The notes beneath the pieces are model-generated. The model searched no databases and had not been told where the DNA came from. It worked only from the letters and a program-made list of their open reading frames with translations. Below, one piece after another: positions 21,201-33,458 of a DNA stretch of 64,000 bases; the first letter of the stretch is position 1; each line of letters begins with the position of its first letter. The translations under genes were made by a program, and so were the position numbers. Source of the stretch: Proales similis (lineage: Eukaryota > Rotifera > Eurotatoria > Ploima > Proalidae); NCBI GenBank assembly GCA_019059635.1, contig JAGVRJ010000001.1, positions 1,612,001-1,676,000 of the forward strand. Reading direction: 5' to 3'.

Positions 21201-24055
21201 GCGGCTCGTTGAAGTACGGACAAAGTTGGCGCTAAATTGAGAGGAGGCAAAACGAGCGAGAGAAATAGGCGCATTCAGGCGGCTTCGTCTATCAAAAGCT
21301 TGTTGTTACTGTCGGACACGCTGGGCGCACAAATCCAAATAAAGTGGCGTAATCGCTCTCAGAGTGTTGGTGGCCTGTCCTCTCTGCTCCGACAAATCTT
21401 GTCACGCATTCGGGTTGGTTTGTTTTCTAGGCTGCGAATAAACACAGGCATGTAAACACTCGTCACTCACGCGCACAAAATACACCACACAGACCAAGAG
21501 AGTCCAACTGTGCACGTCACTTAGAACGCCGTCGAACAAACAAACGGTTGGACCGAGGAGACCAACAGTGGTTAAAACGTGCATTTGAAGTCTACTCCAC
21601 CGTGCGAAGTAGAAGATAAGGCGAATAGAGCCAATTAGAAAGGCGTAATGAGCCGAGATAAACAACTTTGGCCTGAACACTCTTGGCCGTCCACACTCTC
21701 GCATAGTTAGGTAACGCCACCCGGCAGGCAGCACGCCAATGAAAAAATAACCAAACAAACATTCACGTCGCATTGAGCTGCTCAAATTGATCTGGCCATT
21801 GCCATTGGCCATTGGTCAAACAGCAGGGAGCCGGTAAGGTTCCGCTGAGAGTTGACGCTTGATTCAAATGACTCAAACAGGCCGACCATGGCCGGTGGAC
21901 ATGCGAGATTTTCATTTAAAATAATTCTTGTTTAATGAGCGCCTCCGCGGCCGTGAATTTGCTGGTGCGATGAAGGCCTCTTCTCGGCTGACGCCCGAAC
22001 TGCCTCTGCTCTCGGATTTTCGTCATTGAGTGCATTCTTTGACGATTGCATTCTTGCCGCGATGCGAAATTGATTTGGCTCGAGCCAAGTGCTATCGGCC
22101 GGCGCGTGTGAATGTTCAAATAGCCAGCTCATTAGACGAGCTAGTAAATGACATTGGTCGTCGTCGGCGGCGGCGCGAATAAGCGTGTGGCGTGCGATTT
22201 AATGGACATTTGATAACACAATAGAGCAATAGATTGAAAATTTCCTGAGCTCGTGTGCCCCATTCGGATGAGAAGGGATGGACTCAGTTGGCCGGGCGCG
22301 AGCGCGTTCTCTCTACGAAGGCCAACCTATTCTCACGACGACGCACAACTCGCACACGGCCGAAGATTATATCGTCTGCGCGCCAAGCGAAGCAGAGTCA
22401 TTGATCGATCGAAGATTCAATCTATCTGCTTTTTATGTTCGATGCACTGGACTGCATTAGTTCTCATTTCACATTCTCGCTTCTGCTCTCACTCTCTTCC
22501 TCTTTCTCTCGCTCTGCCTCGTTGCTCTCTCTCTCTCTCTCTTGTTCTACTTCTTTGTTTGGTTCTCATCGTAAATGGCCATCACTCTCGCTTGTGTCGC
22601 TTGTTGATGTTTTCTCTATTGTTCGTTTATTGCTCGAATCATGGTCGTTCGCGTGCACTGACTGAATAAAGAAATACATCGATCGTGAGCTCATTTGACT
22701 AAACAGACAACTTGTGTCATTCAGTACGTGTCCTAGCTCTCGTTTGCTCGTTCGTTGTGTCCAACGGTGCACGAACACGATTACGCCCGTTTAGTGTGTT
22801 TACAAAGAGCAAACAGTGGCGCCAGAGCTCCTGCCACGCGTTGGCCATAATCACACGAGCCCGAGCAGCAAAACGACCAAGTTAGACACCGAAGACGAGG
22901 CCCACTTCTATCCAACGCCAAATTCCACAAATTGACAATAATCGAGCGCTTCTACTTTTGCTCAGGTAAATTGATTTGCTCTGCGATTAATCCGTTCAAC
23001 TAAGCGATCAGCGAGCTTCTATTTACAATGCGCGCGTGTCCGCTGCGCGCGGCCACACATCCTGGGATGGCCGCACTGCTTCGAGGAGGGCTCGAAATCG
23101 ATTAGTGTTCTCTGATTGCCTCTCGAAACGGCTTCGGCCAATTAGACGAGTGCGTACCTTGAACGGCAGTAAAATGAGCCGGTAATGACCGACAGCACCA
23201 AATGCCCGCTTTTGGCCTGAGTCTAGAGAAAACGGTTCGCGAAAGCGAGAATTCGTTTCAAGTTCACTCTGAAGACTTGCAAGCTCCTGTGATGGTTCTT
23301 TTAGTGGAAATCCCTTCGATTTTCGCCTCGCTTGTCCCAGTTTACTCTTTCCCACCGTCGATCATTCGATATGTGTTCAACATCGAGCGCTTCTCTTTGT
23401 CGAGTGTTTACAATCCCTTTCTAGCGCTTTGTTTGGCTCGTTAGCTTGAGCTATCCAGCAGCGACGGATGTAATTACAATTATAGTTCAAGATGCGATAA
23501 AAAAAGATTCCGAATCGTGTGGCCAATTAAGGTTACGCATTCCTTGGCCGTGAACGACCACCGTCATCGGTTCAGTTTCCTTTTTATCGGCCCGTCCTAT
23601 TTAAGGCCTGCTCGAGAGGCCTGAGAGACAGGAAGTCTGTCTAATTCAGCGAGCCAACTCAAGAATCGCAGCTTCAATTCGCCCATTTCGGCGTTTGCCT
23701 CTTAAGAAGATTTACTGCCCTGAGTGGATTAGAATTCGCTTCGATTAGAAAATTAATTCGCTTTTCTAATTCGTCGCAATCAGCTTCCAGACATTTGCGT
23801 CCTCTTTCTCTCCGTTTGAGTCTCTCTCTCTCTCTCTCTTTCGCTGGCTATTCTAAGACCTGGGGACACAAGAATTCATCATTTGGTGCATTGACCTTGT
23901 TTGCGTCCACCGTCGATCAATCAAGATCTTGAAGTAGTACTAAAACTGTTCTGGAATTGAAATAAAAAATGCATTTTTACTAAATTAAAAATACCAACAG
24001 CAACATAAATTTAGTTTTTGTTCAAGCTAAGCGCTAAGAGTCAAGGTCGAGTCTT
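18294..24055. other. Gene desert of 5.8 kb upstream of the cadherin gene
   Basis: No ORF with family support on either strand. The longest open frames (136 aa at 21402-21812 minus, 138 aa at 22253-22669 plus) look compositional. The sequence is unique-looking with scattered CT/GA runs (22475-22550, 23821-23839). I saw no tRNA or other RNA gene. It is the upstream side of the cadherin and the downstream side of the cystatin gene, so cis-regulatory DNA is the likely content. Confidence 0.5.
23821..23839. repeat. (TC)n dinucleotide repeat
   Basis: Nearly perfect TC run in the desert downstream of the cystatin gene. Confidence 0.8.
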
Positions 24056-24763
24056 TTAATTGCAGTCGGTGTTGGTCACCTCGTTGTAATTGGCCTGAGC
24101 CTTCCACGGCTGACTCCACACCTCAATAGAGCATTCTTTGGTGGCGGTTACTGGACACTCTTCAAGCTGCACGCCTGCTTGATTTTTCTGACAATCGGTC
24201 TTGCCGTATTCGACGTAAAAGACGTATTTGTAGCCGCTGACTACTTGGCGCGTGATTTTGGTCACTTTGGCAACTCGATGATAGAACAAATCGTTCGACT
24301 GATGATTGAGGTTATCCACAGCCTGGCCGAGCACAAACTTGGCCTCAGTGTTGTCCAGAGGAATCTCCTCAGGTGCGCCCAGAATGGCCGCATCGCTTTT
24401 GCACTCGAACTTGCTCAGCTCGCGCACATTGTCCCAAGGCCTTTCGTAGACGGTCAAGTCGCAGATTTTCACCTGACAGTTTTTCTCGCAGCTGGCATCT
24501 TGAATGCGAACACGAATGGCGTAGTTGACGCCAGAGACCAGCTGACTCTTGGCAAAGACGATCTCGTTCAGATTGTACTTGAGTTCATTTTCGCCCAGTC
24601 CTTGTTCTGCGGCTTGCTTTTTGGCCAACTCTTGAGTGCCAAACTGCGCCAATTCTTGAATGTGCTTGTCATGAACGTCAATTGGTTTGTAGCCGCCGAC
24701 CATTGTCGGAGTGGCAGTTGCGGCTGCGGCCACTGCCAGGATCACGAAAAGTGAACAAATCAT
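24056..24763 (-). CDS. Secreted two-domain cystatin (cysteine protease inhibitor)
   Basis: Intronless, 235 aa. An Ala-rich signal peptide (ICSLFVILAVAAAATA) is followed by two type-2 cystatin domains. Domain 1 has the N-terminal GG (residues 23-24), the first hairpin QLVSG (74-78) and the second hairpin PW (109-110). Domain 2 has QVVSG (173-177) and PW (219-220), but lacks an obvious N-terminal GG. Paired cysteines occur in both domains. Papain-family proteases are the known targets, so a role in digestion, the extracellular space or defence is likely. The duplication is internal: the two domains are clearly diverged. A TATA box stands about 32-38 bp before the ATG. Confidence 0.92.
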   Translation of the reverse strand: MICSLFVILAVAAAATATPTMVGGYKPIDVHDKHIQELAQFGTQELAKKQAAEQGLGENELKYNLNEIVFAKSQLVSGVNYAIRVRIQDASCEKNCQVKICDLTVYERPWDNVRELSKFECKSDAAILGAPEEIPLDNTEAKFVLGQAVDNLNHQSNDLFYHRVAKVTKITRQVVSGYKYVFYVEYGKTDCQKNQAGVQLEECPVTATKECSIEVWSQPWKAQANYNEVTNTDCN

Positions 24764-24794
24764 TTTTTTTTGCCTCTAGCTTGCAGATTTGGAA

Positions 24795-24801
24795 GTATAT
24801 A
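24795..24801 (-). promoter_or_regulatory. TATA box of the cystatin gene
   Basis: On the minus strand TTATATAC lies about 32-38 bp upstream of the ATG, implying a very short 5' UTR. Fits a strongly transcribed secreted protein gene. Confidence 0.5.
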
Positions 24802-26145
24802 AGCGTTTTAGATATTCAACTGTTCGCTTTTTATTTTGCATTTATACTCGCTGCTGCGCACTGCAAATTATAATTTTGATTAAGACCACGTGACGCAGCG
24901 GCAGAGGCATGCGAAGCGCCAAGTGCTCAGGGTGCGAATAAATAATCTCAGATTTAGCTGCATCAAAATAAAACGAGGCCGAGATGAGCAAGCCCCCAGT
25001 GGAAAGAAGATAGAACAGAAATATGCTAATTTTCAACTATACACCCATTCTAGGCGTGATGTGTATGAACGCAAAAAAAAGAGAATACCAAGCTGAAAAT
25101 AGAACAGAGAGCTGAGAAAAACAAGATCCCTAGCATTTCCAAGGCGAACGCTTTTCATGCCTTCATCAGTAAAGAGCAGTAGAGATAAGACGATGTGATT
25201 AGGAATTGCCTAGATTGAGTCGAAAGTTGAGATCAGTCTCTCAAAGGTCTCCCATGAACCTCATTGTCAACCAGCAGTCGAGGACTTTTAGGCCTAAAAG
25301 AGTTATCGAACAGGCGCGATTATGCGACTGAAACGAAGCTTTGAAAGCATCTCGATTCGGGAAGAAGGCAAGTCAAAACAGACTCTTGTGTGCCCTATTT
25401 GTCAGGCAATCGAGCGAAATAAACAGGTCGGGAAAATTTCTTTATTTTGCTTTAATGGTTGGCTCAGGACACAATTCAGTTTAATTACAAAATGTTGAAA
25501 AGTGAAGAAAATTTACAATTCTTTTTGTTTTTCCTTTGCGGTTGTTTCTAAACTTGGCTAACAAGTGCGATGGAATCAAAAAGGAACGAAAAGACCAACA
25601 GAATAGAGGGAAGAGAGAGAGAGAGAGAGAGGAAGTGAAAGCTAGATAAGCACAGAGCATGAGACAGGAAAAAAGCGGCTCAATCAGGTCAGCATAAACA
25701 AGAGCCGGTAAACATAAAAAATGGACCACGACATGGTAAAAGAGACAAAAACAAGAACGAAATGCAATAAAATAAAGACCAGACCAGTGAGGATTTAAAT
25801 AAAAGAAGAGAGAATAGGGGGAAGAGCCGAACTGGCTCTACTGGATAACAAGAATGAGAGGAGGAAACCGCGATTTGTGCCGAGATGCATAGAGTTTGAG
25901 GGCACAAATTGTTGTTTAATCAAGACAGACGGGGACAACAACAAGAGAATACAATCAAGACAAATACATTATTAATAAAATGAATGAATGAATGGAAAAT
26001 AATGAAACAGAGAGTAGATATGAAACGAACGAACGAACGAGCGGAGCGGGAAATAAATAAAATAAAAACGAACTGGCAGTGTGCTTTTCGTTTGCCTTAT
26101 GATGAGACTTTCATTCTCTTGTTGACCGAGCAGAGCGATTGGCGC
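24802..26145. other. Spacer between cystatin promoter and hunchback stop
   Basis: Holds the cystatin upstream region and probably a long hunchback 3' UTR on the minus strand. The part from 25.5 to 26.1 kb is A/G rich on the plus strand. I looked for let-7 seed matches, known in nematode hbl-1 3' UTRs, and saw none convincing. No ORF supported. Confidence 0.4.
25611..25632. repeat. (AG)n dinucleotide repeat
   Basis: Perfect or near-perfect GA run within the presumed hunchback 3' region. Confidence 0.75.
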
Positions 26146-27447
26146 CTAATGTATGAGATTTACGTCGTTATGCACAAGTTTCAAGTGACTCAAGTATTGC
26201 ATGAAACTGGACATTGGCATGGCACACTGGCTGCACTTGAAGTCATTGGAGCTCGACCGGCTACACGCTCTTTCTGAGTGCATTCGCTCGTGCGCGCTGT
26301 ACATTTCGTAGTTTCTAAACAGCAGCTCGCACTTGACACACTCGTACAACTCGTTCTGTTCAGCTCGTCTCTGGTCGGCTCGGATTCGAGCGTTGCCTGT
26401 CTGCTGACTGTGATAGGAAGGTCCGACTTCGCCCAGCTCCACGCCCGAATCATTCAGTGACATGTACGACGGATTCGAGGCGAACGGCGGTTGCTGCAGG
26501 CCAGAGAAGATTGAAGCGTTCTGTGTATGTTTGCGCTGGTTCATTTGACTCAGATGCTGCTGAAGCAGGAAATCTGTGACCGAACTCGACGCACTATTGG
26601 GCATCGCGGACGCAAGTGCCAGCTGAAGTTGAATACGCTGCTGAAGGAGCATGTCGTTTGACTGAAGAGCACTCGCACTGCTCAATGGCCCTTGCATGTT
26701 CAATAGCGGGTTGAGAAGCGAGTTGAACGAGGCCGGGATCATGTTCTGATCCACGGAGCTCATCGGCGCATGAGAATTTCTACTGTTTTCATATTGACTA
26801 GATTGATTGGGCCGAACGTAGTGATGCGAATTTGGCGAAGTAGAACAAGCAGAGGCGGGCGATAGAGAAGCGAGCTCTTCGTTCGGCTTTCGCTTTTTCA
26901 ACGAGCTCGCTCCGTGCACGCCCGACTTGCTGCTGGACTTTTTGGCGCCGGTGCGTTTCATTTTCACCTCCTTCAACTCTTGCTGATCTAGGTCGGTCGC
27001 TCCGATGCTCATCTTTGAACTCGAGTGATTCATCTTGTCCATGTGCGACTTCATGCTGTGGTAGTATTTGCTCGAGAATGAGCACTCGGCGCAATTGTAA
27101 AGTATCGACTTTGAATGAGACTTGAGATGCGAGCGAAGCATCGACAGATTCACGCAGGCATAGTCACATTGGGTGCATTTGAACGGCTTGGAGCCGAGAT
27201 GATTACGCATGTGGTATTCCAAGTGATGCTTGTACTCAGTGACAAACGCGCACTTGGAGCACTCCAAAAGCTTTTCTGGCTTGATGTGATTCTCTCGCTG
27301 ATGTTGCCAATAGTCCTCTTTGCGCACGCATATAAACGAACATTGACGACACTTTTGAACTTTGCCGGTGGGCATTACACGTTGCTGGTGCTGCTGCTGT
27401 TCATAGCTGAGCTGCTCTTCTACATCATCGTTACTCGACATCGTCAA
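26146..27447 (-). CDS. hb: Hunchback-family zinc-finger transcription factor
   Basis: DNA-binding repressor that patterns the body axis and times neuroblast fates in arthropods; nematode hbl-1 is related. Single coding exon, 433 aa. Four clustered C2H2 fingers sit at about residues 33-54, 62-83, 91-111 and 119-141. Finger 3 carries the hallmark [20 protein letters not shown], and finger 4 [10 protein letters not shown]. Two further fingers end the protein (about 368-390 and 403-427), the Ikaros-like pair used for dimerisation. The 4+2 arrangement is the ancestral hunchback layout. The linker is Ser/Gln/Asn rich. The start is at 27447 (a second Met is two codons on). An acceptor-like CTATTTAG lies just upstream, so a 5' UTR exon is probable. 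Confidence 0.93.
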   Translation of the reverse strand: MTMSSNDDVEEQLSYEQQQHQQRVMPTGKVQKCRQCSFICVRKEDYWQHQRENHIKPEKLLECSKCAFVTEYKHHLEYHMRNHLGSKPFKCTQCDYACVNLSMLRSHLKSHSKSILYNCAECSFSSKYYHSMKSHMDKMNHSSSKMSIGATDLDQQELKEVKMKRTGAKKSSSKSGVHGASSLKKRKPNEELASLSPASACSTSPNSHHYVRPNQSSQYENSRNSHAPMSSVDQNMIPASFNSLLNPLLNMQGPLSSASALQSNDMLLQQRIQLQLALASAMPNSASSSVTDFLLQQHLSQMNQRKHTQNASIFSGLQQPPFASNPSYMSLNDSGVELGEVGPSYHSQQTGNARIRADQRRAEQNELYECVKCELLFRNYEMYSAHERMHSERACSRSSSNDFKCSQCAMPMSSFMQYLSHLKLVHNDVNLIH

Positions 27448-30400
27448 TCTAAATAGAGAAGTAAAGAAAAAAAAATAATTTCAAAGCTTAAATCTCGATC
27501 GTTAGCTTAAAAAGTGAGTGACGAGCACAATGAAACATGATTATTGTTGCAGTAGTCAAAAACATGACTGGTGCGCGTCAGAGCTAAACGCTCCAAAGAA
27601 TAAATGAGCGAAAGAGGGAGAAGATGAGGAATAAGGAGAAGTGGTGTGAACGAGCTAATACACACACACATACTAAAAAAGGACTCGGAACACAAGCCAT
27701 TATTTGGCTGTTGTTGTGCTATTGTCGATGTTTCTGTGTGTGTGCAAATCGGCCAAGTGAATAGTGAGTGTGTGTGTGTGGGGAAATTAATAATTTATTT
27801 AAATAGTCTTCGGATTAATTTATGGTTTAAATAAAGCGAATTACACTATTAAATAGAACGAACGAAAGAAAAGAAAGAACGAGCAAAAAAAGAAGAAAAG
27901 AGAGAGAGAAAAAAAAAGAGAAGTAGGAGGAGGAGGAGGAGAGAGAGTAATGAGTTAGTGAGAGGATGAATGAAATGATGATGGATTTTTTTCCCCCTCT
28001 TTCTCTCACTCTCTTTCTTGGCTCGTTTTATTCACTCATTCATCCTTTCATTCCGCTCGTTCGTTGATTCATTCATTTGCTTTCGTTTTTTTTTCTCTTT
28101 TTTTTTTCCTTTCGTTCTTCTCCTCTTCTTTTCCTCTCGTTCTATTTAGCCAAAATCGCACACACACACACGCACGAACACATACATACTAAAACATACA
28201 CACACACACTCGTTTACTGGCAAATAGAAAAGAAGAAAAAAAGAAAGAAATTAAATAAATATTAAATACAACATCAACAAAAAACAACAACAACACAATA
28301 TAATGAAAAAAAGAGAAAGAAGAGAATGAGAAATATATATATATGTATATGTGTGTGTATGTATATATAAATATAAATATACATATGAAAATGAAATTAG
28401 AAGTAAGGAGTGGGCCGCGAACAGAGATGAATATAGAGAGAGAGAAAATATAACGAAGAAGCAGAAATGAGGGTCCAGTAATGGGAAGAAGAGAGAAAAA
28501 AAAGCGAACCAAATAAAAAAAAAAAACAGAAATAAATTAAGAAGAACAAAAAGAGCGCGATTGAGTGAAAGAGAGAGAGAGAGAAAAAAAAGAGAACGAG
28601 TGAGAGCCGCATTCTCCAAGCAAACCCGAAAGCGAGCCCGAAATAATGATGTACACGAAAAAAAAAAGAAGAGAAGAAAAAAAAGAAACAAACACTCTTT
28701 CTCATTTTCTTTTTTCTCTCTCCTCCTTCTGCCTCTGTTTCGTTCACTCGCTCGCTAGCCAATTCTTGTTCTCTGCGTGCTTCAACTAGAACAACTAAGA
28801 TGACGATTATAATTATTTCGGCGTCAACACAAATAGCAAAGAATTTCATATTTATATGTATTTATGATGAAGAAGAAAAGAAGAAGAAGACGTTGTTGTT
28901 GATGAAGAAGATGATGATGATGATGGAAATGACTAAGACGGCAAGCATCGTGATGGCTATGACCAGGAGATGAAGATGATTCTCTCATTTCTAATCATTA
29001 TTTGTGTTTGATTTAGATCGTCTTGGTCTTAATGTTTGTCAAGCAACGTTGCATATGTGTGTCTTTTCTATTGTCTCCGCCTCTTGAGCCTTGCTACTCC
29101 TTTATTCTCTTTTCTTCACCCTCTCTCTCTCTCTCTTCTTTTTTCGACGCTTATGCCCGAGATTTTTTTCTTTTTCATTTTTCGGTATCCTTATAAGCCA
29201 AATCAACAAAAATATCGCTTTTTTTTTCTAACCGCACACACACCAGCGCGCGCGCGCACACAAAAACACAAACAGAAATATGCGCTCACAAAACATAAAA
29301 TAGAATATTTTGATTGCAAGCGATTTGAAGCTATTTAGGGCAAAGTTGAAGCAGGCAAATGTGAATTAGTTCTCATTATATCGAGATAAGTCGGAAATAA
29401 TCGCAACAAATAGAGAAAATAATGAAAAAAAAAAGAAGAGAGAATGCTCAAGGTGGTCTAGAATACATCGCTAGCGTGCCAATTATAAATGTCTTGCCCA
29501 CAACCTTTAGTTGTTCAACATCACATCCGCCCATCGTCTTATATCATCAATTGTCGGCGGCAGAATGCTGCAGGATAAGGAAAAATTTATATAAAACAGA
29601 TACGGCGCCGACTGCATTGTGCTGCCCTGCCAATTCATATAAAATGTAAAAATTAAATGAACGAAAAAACACGTCAATGCCTGCAAGCGTTGAGTGATTT
29701 TCTGTTCCTTTCCAAACATTTTTTCACCATAGCCCTCAATCACTTTTCTTATGTAAGCCAGAGGCACGAAAATGGTTGTTTTTTTTTTTTGAGCCGACTG
29801 CTTCATTTGGTAAATATGAGCAAGGAGAGAAAAAATGCGGGCAAGAAATGAACGAAAGAAAAAGTATGTAGAGTAAGAAATAGAGAGAGAGAGAGGGCGA
29901 GAGAAAAAGGCAAAAATCTGAGTTTTTAAGGATCAAACAATCGCTCTAATTGAAAAAATACTTTTTGAGCTGGCGCTGGAGCAAGCACGCATACACACAT
30001 GCTCATTCTATTTGGTGCGCACAAACACACACGCCAACTCACCGAGTCGCTCCCTCCCGCTCATTTGCTCTCACTCACACACAAAAAACAATAAGAAGCA
30101 AAGAAAAAAGGCCAACATAAATAAAAAGCATAGAAAGAGAGAGAGATTGAGAGAAAACGAAATAAAGAGCGTAAGAGAAAAATAGAGAAAAATATAAAAG
30201 GAAAACAGTAAGAAAACGAAATGAGTAAAAGTGTAAATGAGCGAACAAGCTTAAAACGAAAAGAAAAAGGGTAGGCCAAGTGAAAGGTAGCCAAAGAGAA
30301 TCGGTGAAAGAGAATAGGAACGAGTGAAAAAAAAGGGTGGAAAAAGGAGAGAACGGGAGAGAGGGAAAGTGAAAGAAGAGATTGAAGAGAAAATGAGAAA

Positions 30401-32684
30401 AAAGAGAGGCCCGCTGCCGCATAAATATAAATAAAAACAATATTTGAGAAGTTATTATGAGCGGGCGTTGTTCGGAGCTCTGGTAAAAAATATTTATTGT
30501 AATATGATTAGGCTCTAGGATGATGAAGATGATTAGAAATGATGAGAAAAGCGCTGCCTTATCTAACGGTACAATAATACGAGCCCTTTTTGCTCTCATC
30601 GTGTTCACCTTAAACACTCTAAAAACAACAGAGAGATGCTAAGAAGTGGCGCCGCGCAATACACAATAGACAAGCGGGCGAGTGCGAAACCGACTAGAAA
30701 ATATCATAGAGCAAGCAAGTAAGCGAGAGAGCGAGCGAACGAACCAACGAGGATGAGCGAGGCCAGAAATAAAATAAAGTGATTTGCGCCTTAAAGGAAA
30801 ACGTGAAAGCGGCCAGTATTGCGCCCGTTTTGTTTTTCTCCCGGTTTAGGCGGCCACTCTGTTTGCTCAACAAAACTATTTCGCTTCTTATTAGTTATCA
30901 AAACTGCACAAGGTAATTAGAAGCGGCTTCAAAATCATCATCAAGATAATTTATTCCGTAACTTTGACTCAGCTCTTCTTGTTTTCTTTTTTTTTCTTTC
31001 TCTCTCTCTCTCTTTTCTCCCTGAATATGTTTTTTTTTCGTTCGTTGATTGCAACATAAACACACACACACACACACACACGTAGGCATTGTTGATTAGA
31101 AATATATAAATATCGACGATGCAGCAAAACATGTTAACCCAAGCGCTTTCCTATCATCTTCATCAAATTGGTCCAAGTTCAGCCCAAGCTTGCCTAAGAT
31201 CGCACTTTCGCCAAGTCTTTCCTAATCATCTTATGTTTCGCTTCTTTTTTCCTCTCCGTTTCTTGGTCTTTTTCTTCTTAGATCTTTTCTTCTTTCACTT
31301 ACTCTCGCCCTTTCTCTCCTCTGTTTTACTCTGCCTGCCTCTGTGCGCTTGCTTTTGTTACTATTTCTTTCACGTCCCGCTTTCTATTTTTTTCTCTTTT
31401 TTCGTGATTTGATCATAGCTCAATAAAAGCTCTAATGCGTCATTAGCCTTAATACAAAGCCCAAGCCAAAGTTGGATTTGTCCTCGATCAAACAAGCGCC
31501 GCTCCCTTTATAGCCGTATTTTCTTCTTTCTCCCTCCTTCTCTCCCTCTTCTTAGCCCTATTCCTTTCATCTGCTTTTTTCTTCTCTCTAAGGAGCAAAC
31601 TTGTTACCCTCGACTTTCATAGTCGTCTCTTAACAGTTGCCATTGAATTTTCATCAATCATTATCATGATGATGAACGGTCTTGAAACAATTCCAATTTC
31701 GGCAAGTGCGCTAAATTTGATCTATTTTTCTCTAAGCCATTTGCAGGCAAGCGATTAATTGAGCCAATTTAAAATCGCTTAATACTCTGGTCTGCGGTTG
31801 TGCATTAAAGATGCTAGACTCCCGCACAAATGGTCGGTTCGCTTTAGTCGATTGAGATTAATGAATCCCATCAGAGTTGGCTGCAGGCCGACTTGTTGCA
31901 AAAGCTGTAAGCTGGCAAAAAAATAAATAAATTGCCATGACCTGTATGAGGAGGAATGTTTAAGCAAGAACGGGTCAATTATCCTTAAAACTTAACTCTT
32001 GCCTCATCAAACGGATTTTCAAGAGCACTCGTAAGAGTCTGGATCGAAATTGTTCGATGATTGGAATCTAGATCCCTTCGCCGCCCTCGTCCTACTTCTC
32101 TTTCTCTCTCTCCTTTGATGTTTTCCCTACCTAGCATTCATGGTGGAGGCTAAAAAGCTTTAAAGCTTCAATCATGATCTGCTCCCCCCCCCTTCAATCC
32201 GATTATCATAACATTGGCTGATTCTGTTTCTAATAAGAACGATGCCATCACCATGATGCTACTCTCAACTCTAATGCTGCTGCTTGCGCAGCGATTCGTT
32301 CGTTTCGAGCCAACACTACACTTGATATTTGGCCGAAAACGCGAACTCGAAACCATTTCAGCATTGATCTATCTGTTAGCTAAATCCCAAGTTTATTACC
32401 TCGTGGATCGATATTAGCATTTTGGCAAGAGCATCGGCCCATTATGATAGCGTCCGAGCAAGAGCAGAAAAATAGAGGGGCGAAGAGAACAATTTGCAGT
32501 ATTCATTATTCGATTATCTCGCCCGGCGGTGTTGGTGGCTAGCAGGCTAATGCTCTTCCGATCAGTCTAGCAGCCGTCTGAGCACTGCTGGGCACTGCTA
32601 GAACCTAAACTCGTTTTTGAGTCTGGCCTTTTTCCTTTAATTCGTTTTCATTTTGCATTTTCTTCACAGATTTCAGAGGCAAAT
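27448..32684. other. Low-complexity desert upstream of hunchback
   Basis: 5.2 kb without a supported gene. The plus strand is strikingly purine rich from about 28.2 to 30.6 kb and pyrimidine rich at 28.0-28.15 and 31.2-31.4 kb, with CA, TA, GA and GAT microsatellites. Long open frames here are repetitive Phe/Leu/Ser or Lys/Arg translations of these tracts, not genes. As the upstream side of hunchback it should hold its promoter and enhancers, but no binding sites can be called with confidence. Confidence 0.5.
31060..31081. repeat. (CA)n dinucleotide repeat
   Basis: Perfect AC run of about 11 units. Confidence 0.85.
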
Positions 32685-33458
32685 ATGAAGTTCAGTTCTT
32701 TGGTCATCGTCGCACTTCTCATCCTTATGAGCTTGGCCAATATCATCCAAGCAATTCAGCCTGCTGATGCCGCCTCAGCTGTTTCTTCTAAGCCAAAGGC
32801 CTCTTCAAACAGTAAGCACGACAACAAGAAGAAAGTAGTCGAGGAGGAAGAAGACGAAGACGACGACGATGATGACGATGATGACGATGATGACGACGAT
32901 GATGATGATGACGATGATGATGACGACGACGATGATGATAAAAAAGGTTTCGATTAATTGCTCTAACTCTAAAGAATCTCGCACGCTCTAACGGGATTTC
33001 ATGTTCAAGTAGTTTTTGTTTCGCGCGAAAAAGCATCAATTTTCTTGTCATATAACGAATGTATGCGAAGAATGAACTGTGGAAAGAAGCGTCGAGAGGA
33101 ATGCTCTGAAGAATGTGCCAGCGGTAAAGATTTTTTTATTATTAATGTTTTGGAATGAAAAAATGTAAATGGCCAATTAGGAAACACCGAGGAAGAACTA
33201 GAAGAATATACAGAAATATTCGAAAACATCGAAGAATATCGGGCTGACTCAAAAAACAATCGTCCAATTGATATGGACGACGACGACGACGATGATGATG
33301 ATGACGATGATGATGATGATGACGATGATGATGACGATGATGACGACGATGACGACGACGATGACGATGACGAGGAGGAAGAGCCACCCAAGAAGAGTCA
33401 AAAGTCCAAGTCCAGCAACCAAAAAGCCTCAAAGCCAGCACCAAAGCGAAAGAATTAA
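32685..33458 (+). CDS. Secreted acidic protein with two poly-aspartate tracts
   Basis: Three exons, 32685-32946, 33034-33123 and 33181-33458, give 209 aa. A clear signal peptide (LVIVALLILMSLANIIQA) is followed by a Ser/Lys-rich spacer, 27 consecutive Asp, a short middle part with four Cys (ECMRRMNC and EECSEEC) plus an acidic stretch, 32 consecutive Asp, and a Lys/Ser/Pro tail. The Asp codons mix GAC and GAT irregularly, which argues for selected protein sequence rather than fresh triplet slippage. Asp-rich secreted proteins often bind calcium or mineral; that role is inference. The first tract ends DDDDK, the enteropeptidase recognition pattern, probably by coincidence. A strong acceptor (cttcacag) ends 15 nt before the ATG. 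No family recognised. Confidence 0.7.

Noticed and set aside
21402-21812. 136-codon open frame on the minus strand in the desert
   Set aside because: Partly hydrophobic, but no domain, no recognisable family and no splice or polyadenylation context; chance length is plausible at this base composition.
22253-22669. 138-codon open frame on the plus strand
   Set aside because: Made largely of Ser/Leu from CT-rich low-complexity DNA.
28251-30617. Several 100-180 codon Phe/Leu/Ser open frames on the minus strand
   Set aside because: Direct translation of purine-rich plus-strand tracts; no signal peptide with a mature part, no motif.
33005-33391. Poly-Ser and poly-His frames antisense to the poly-Asp exons
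   Set aside because: Shadow of the GAC/GAT tract; the plus-strand frame has signal peptide, splice sites and stop.
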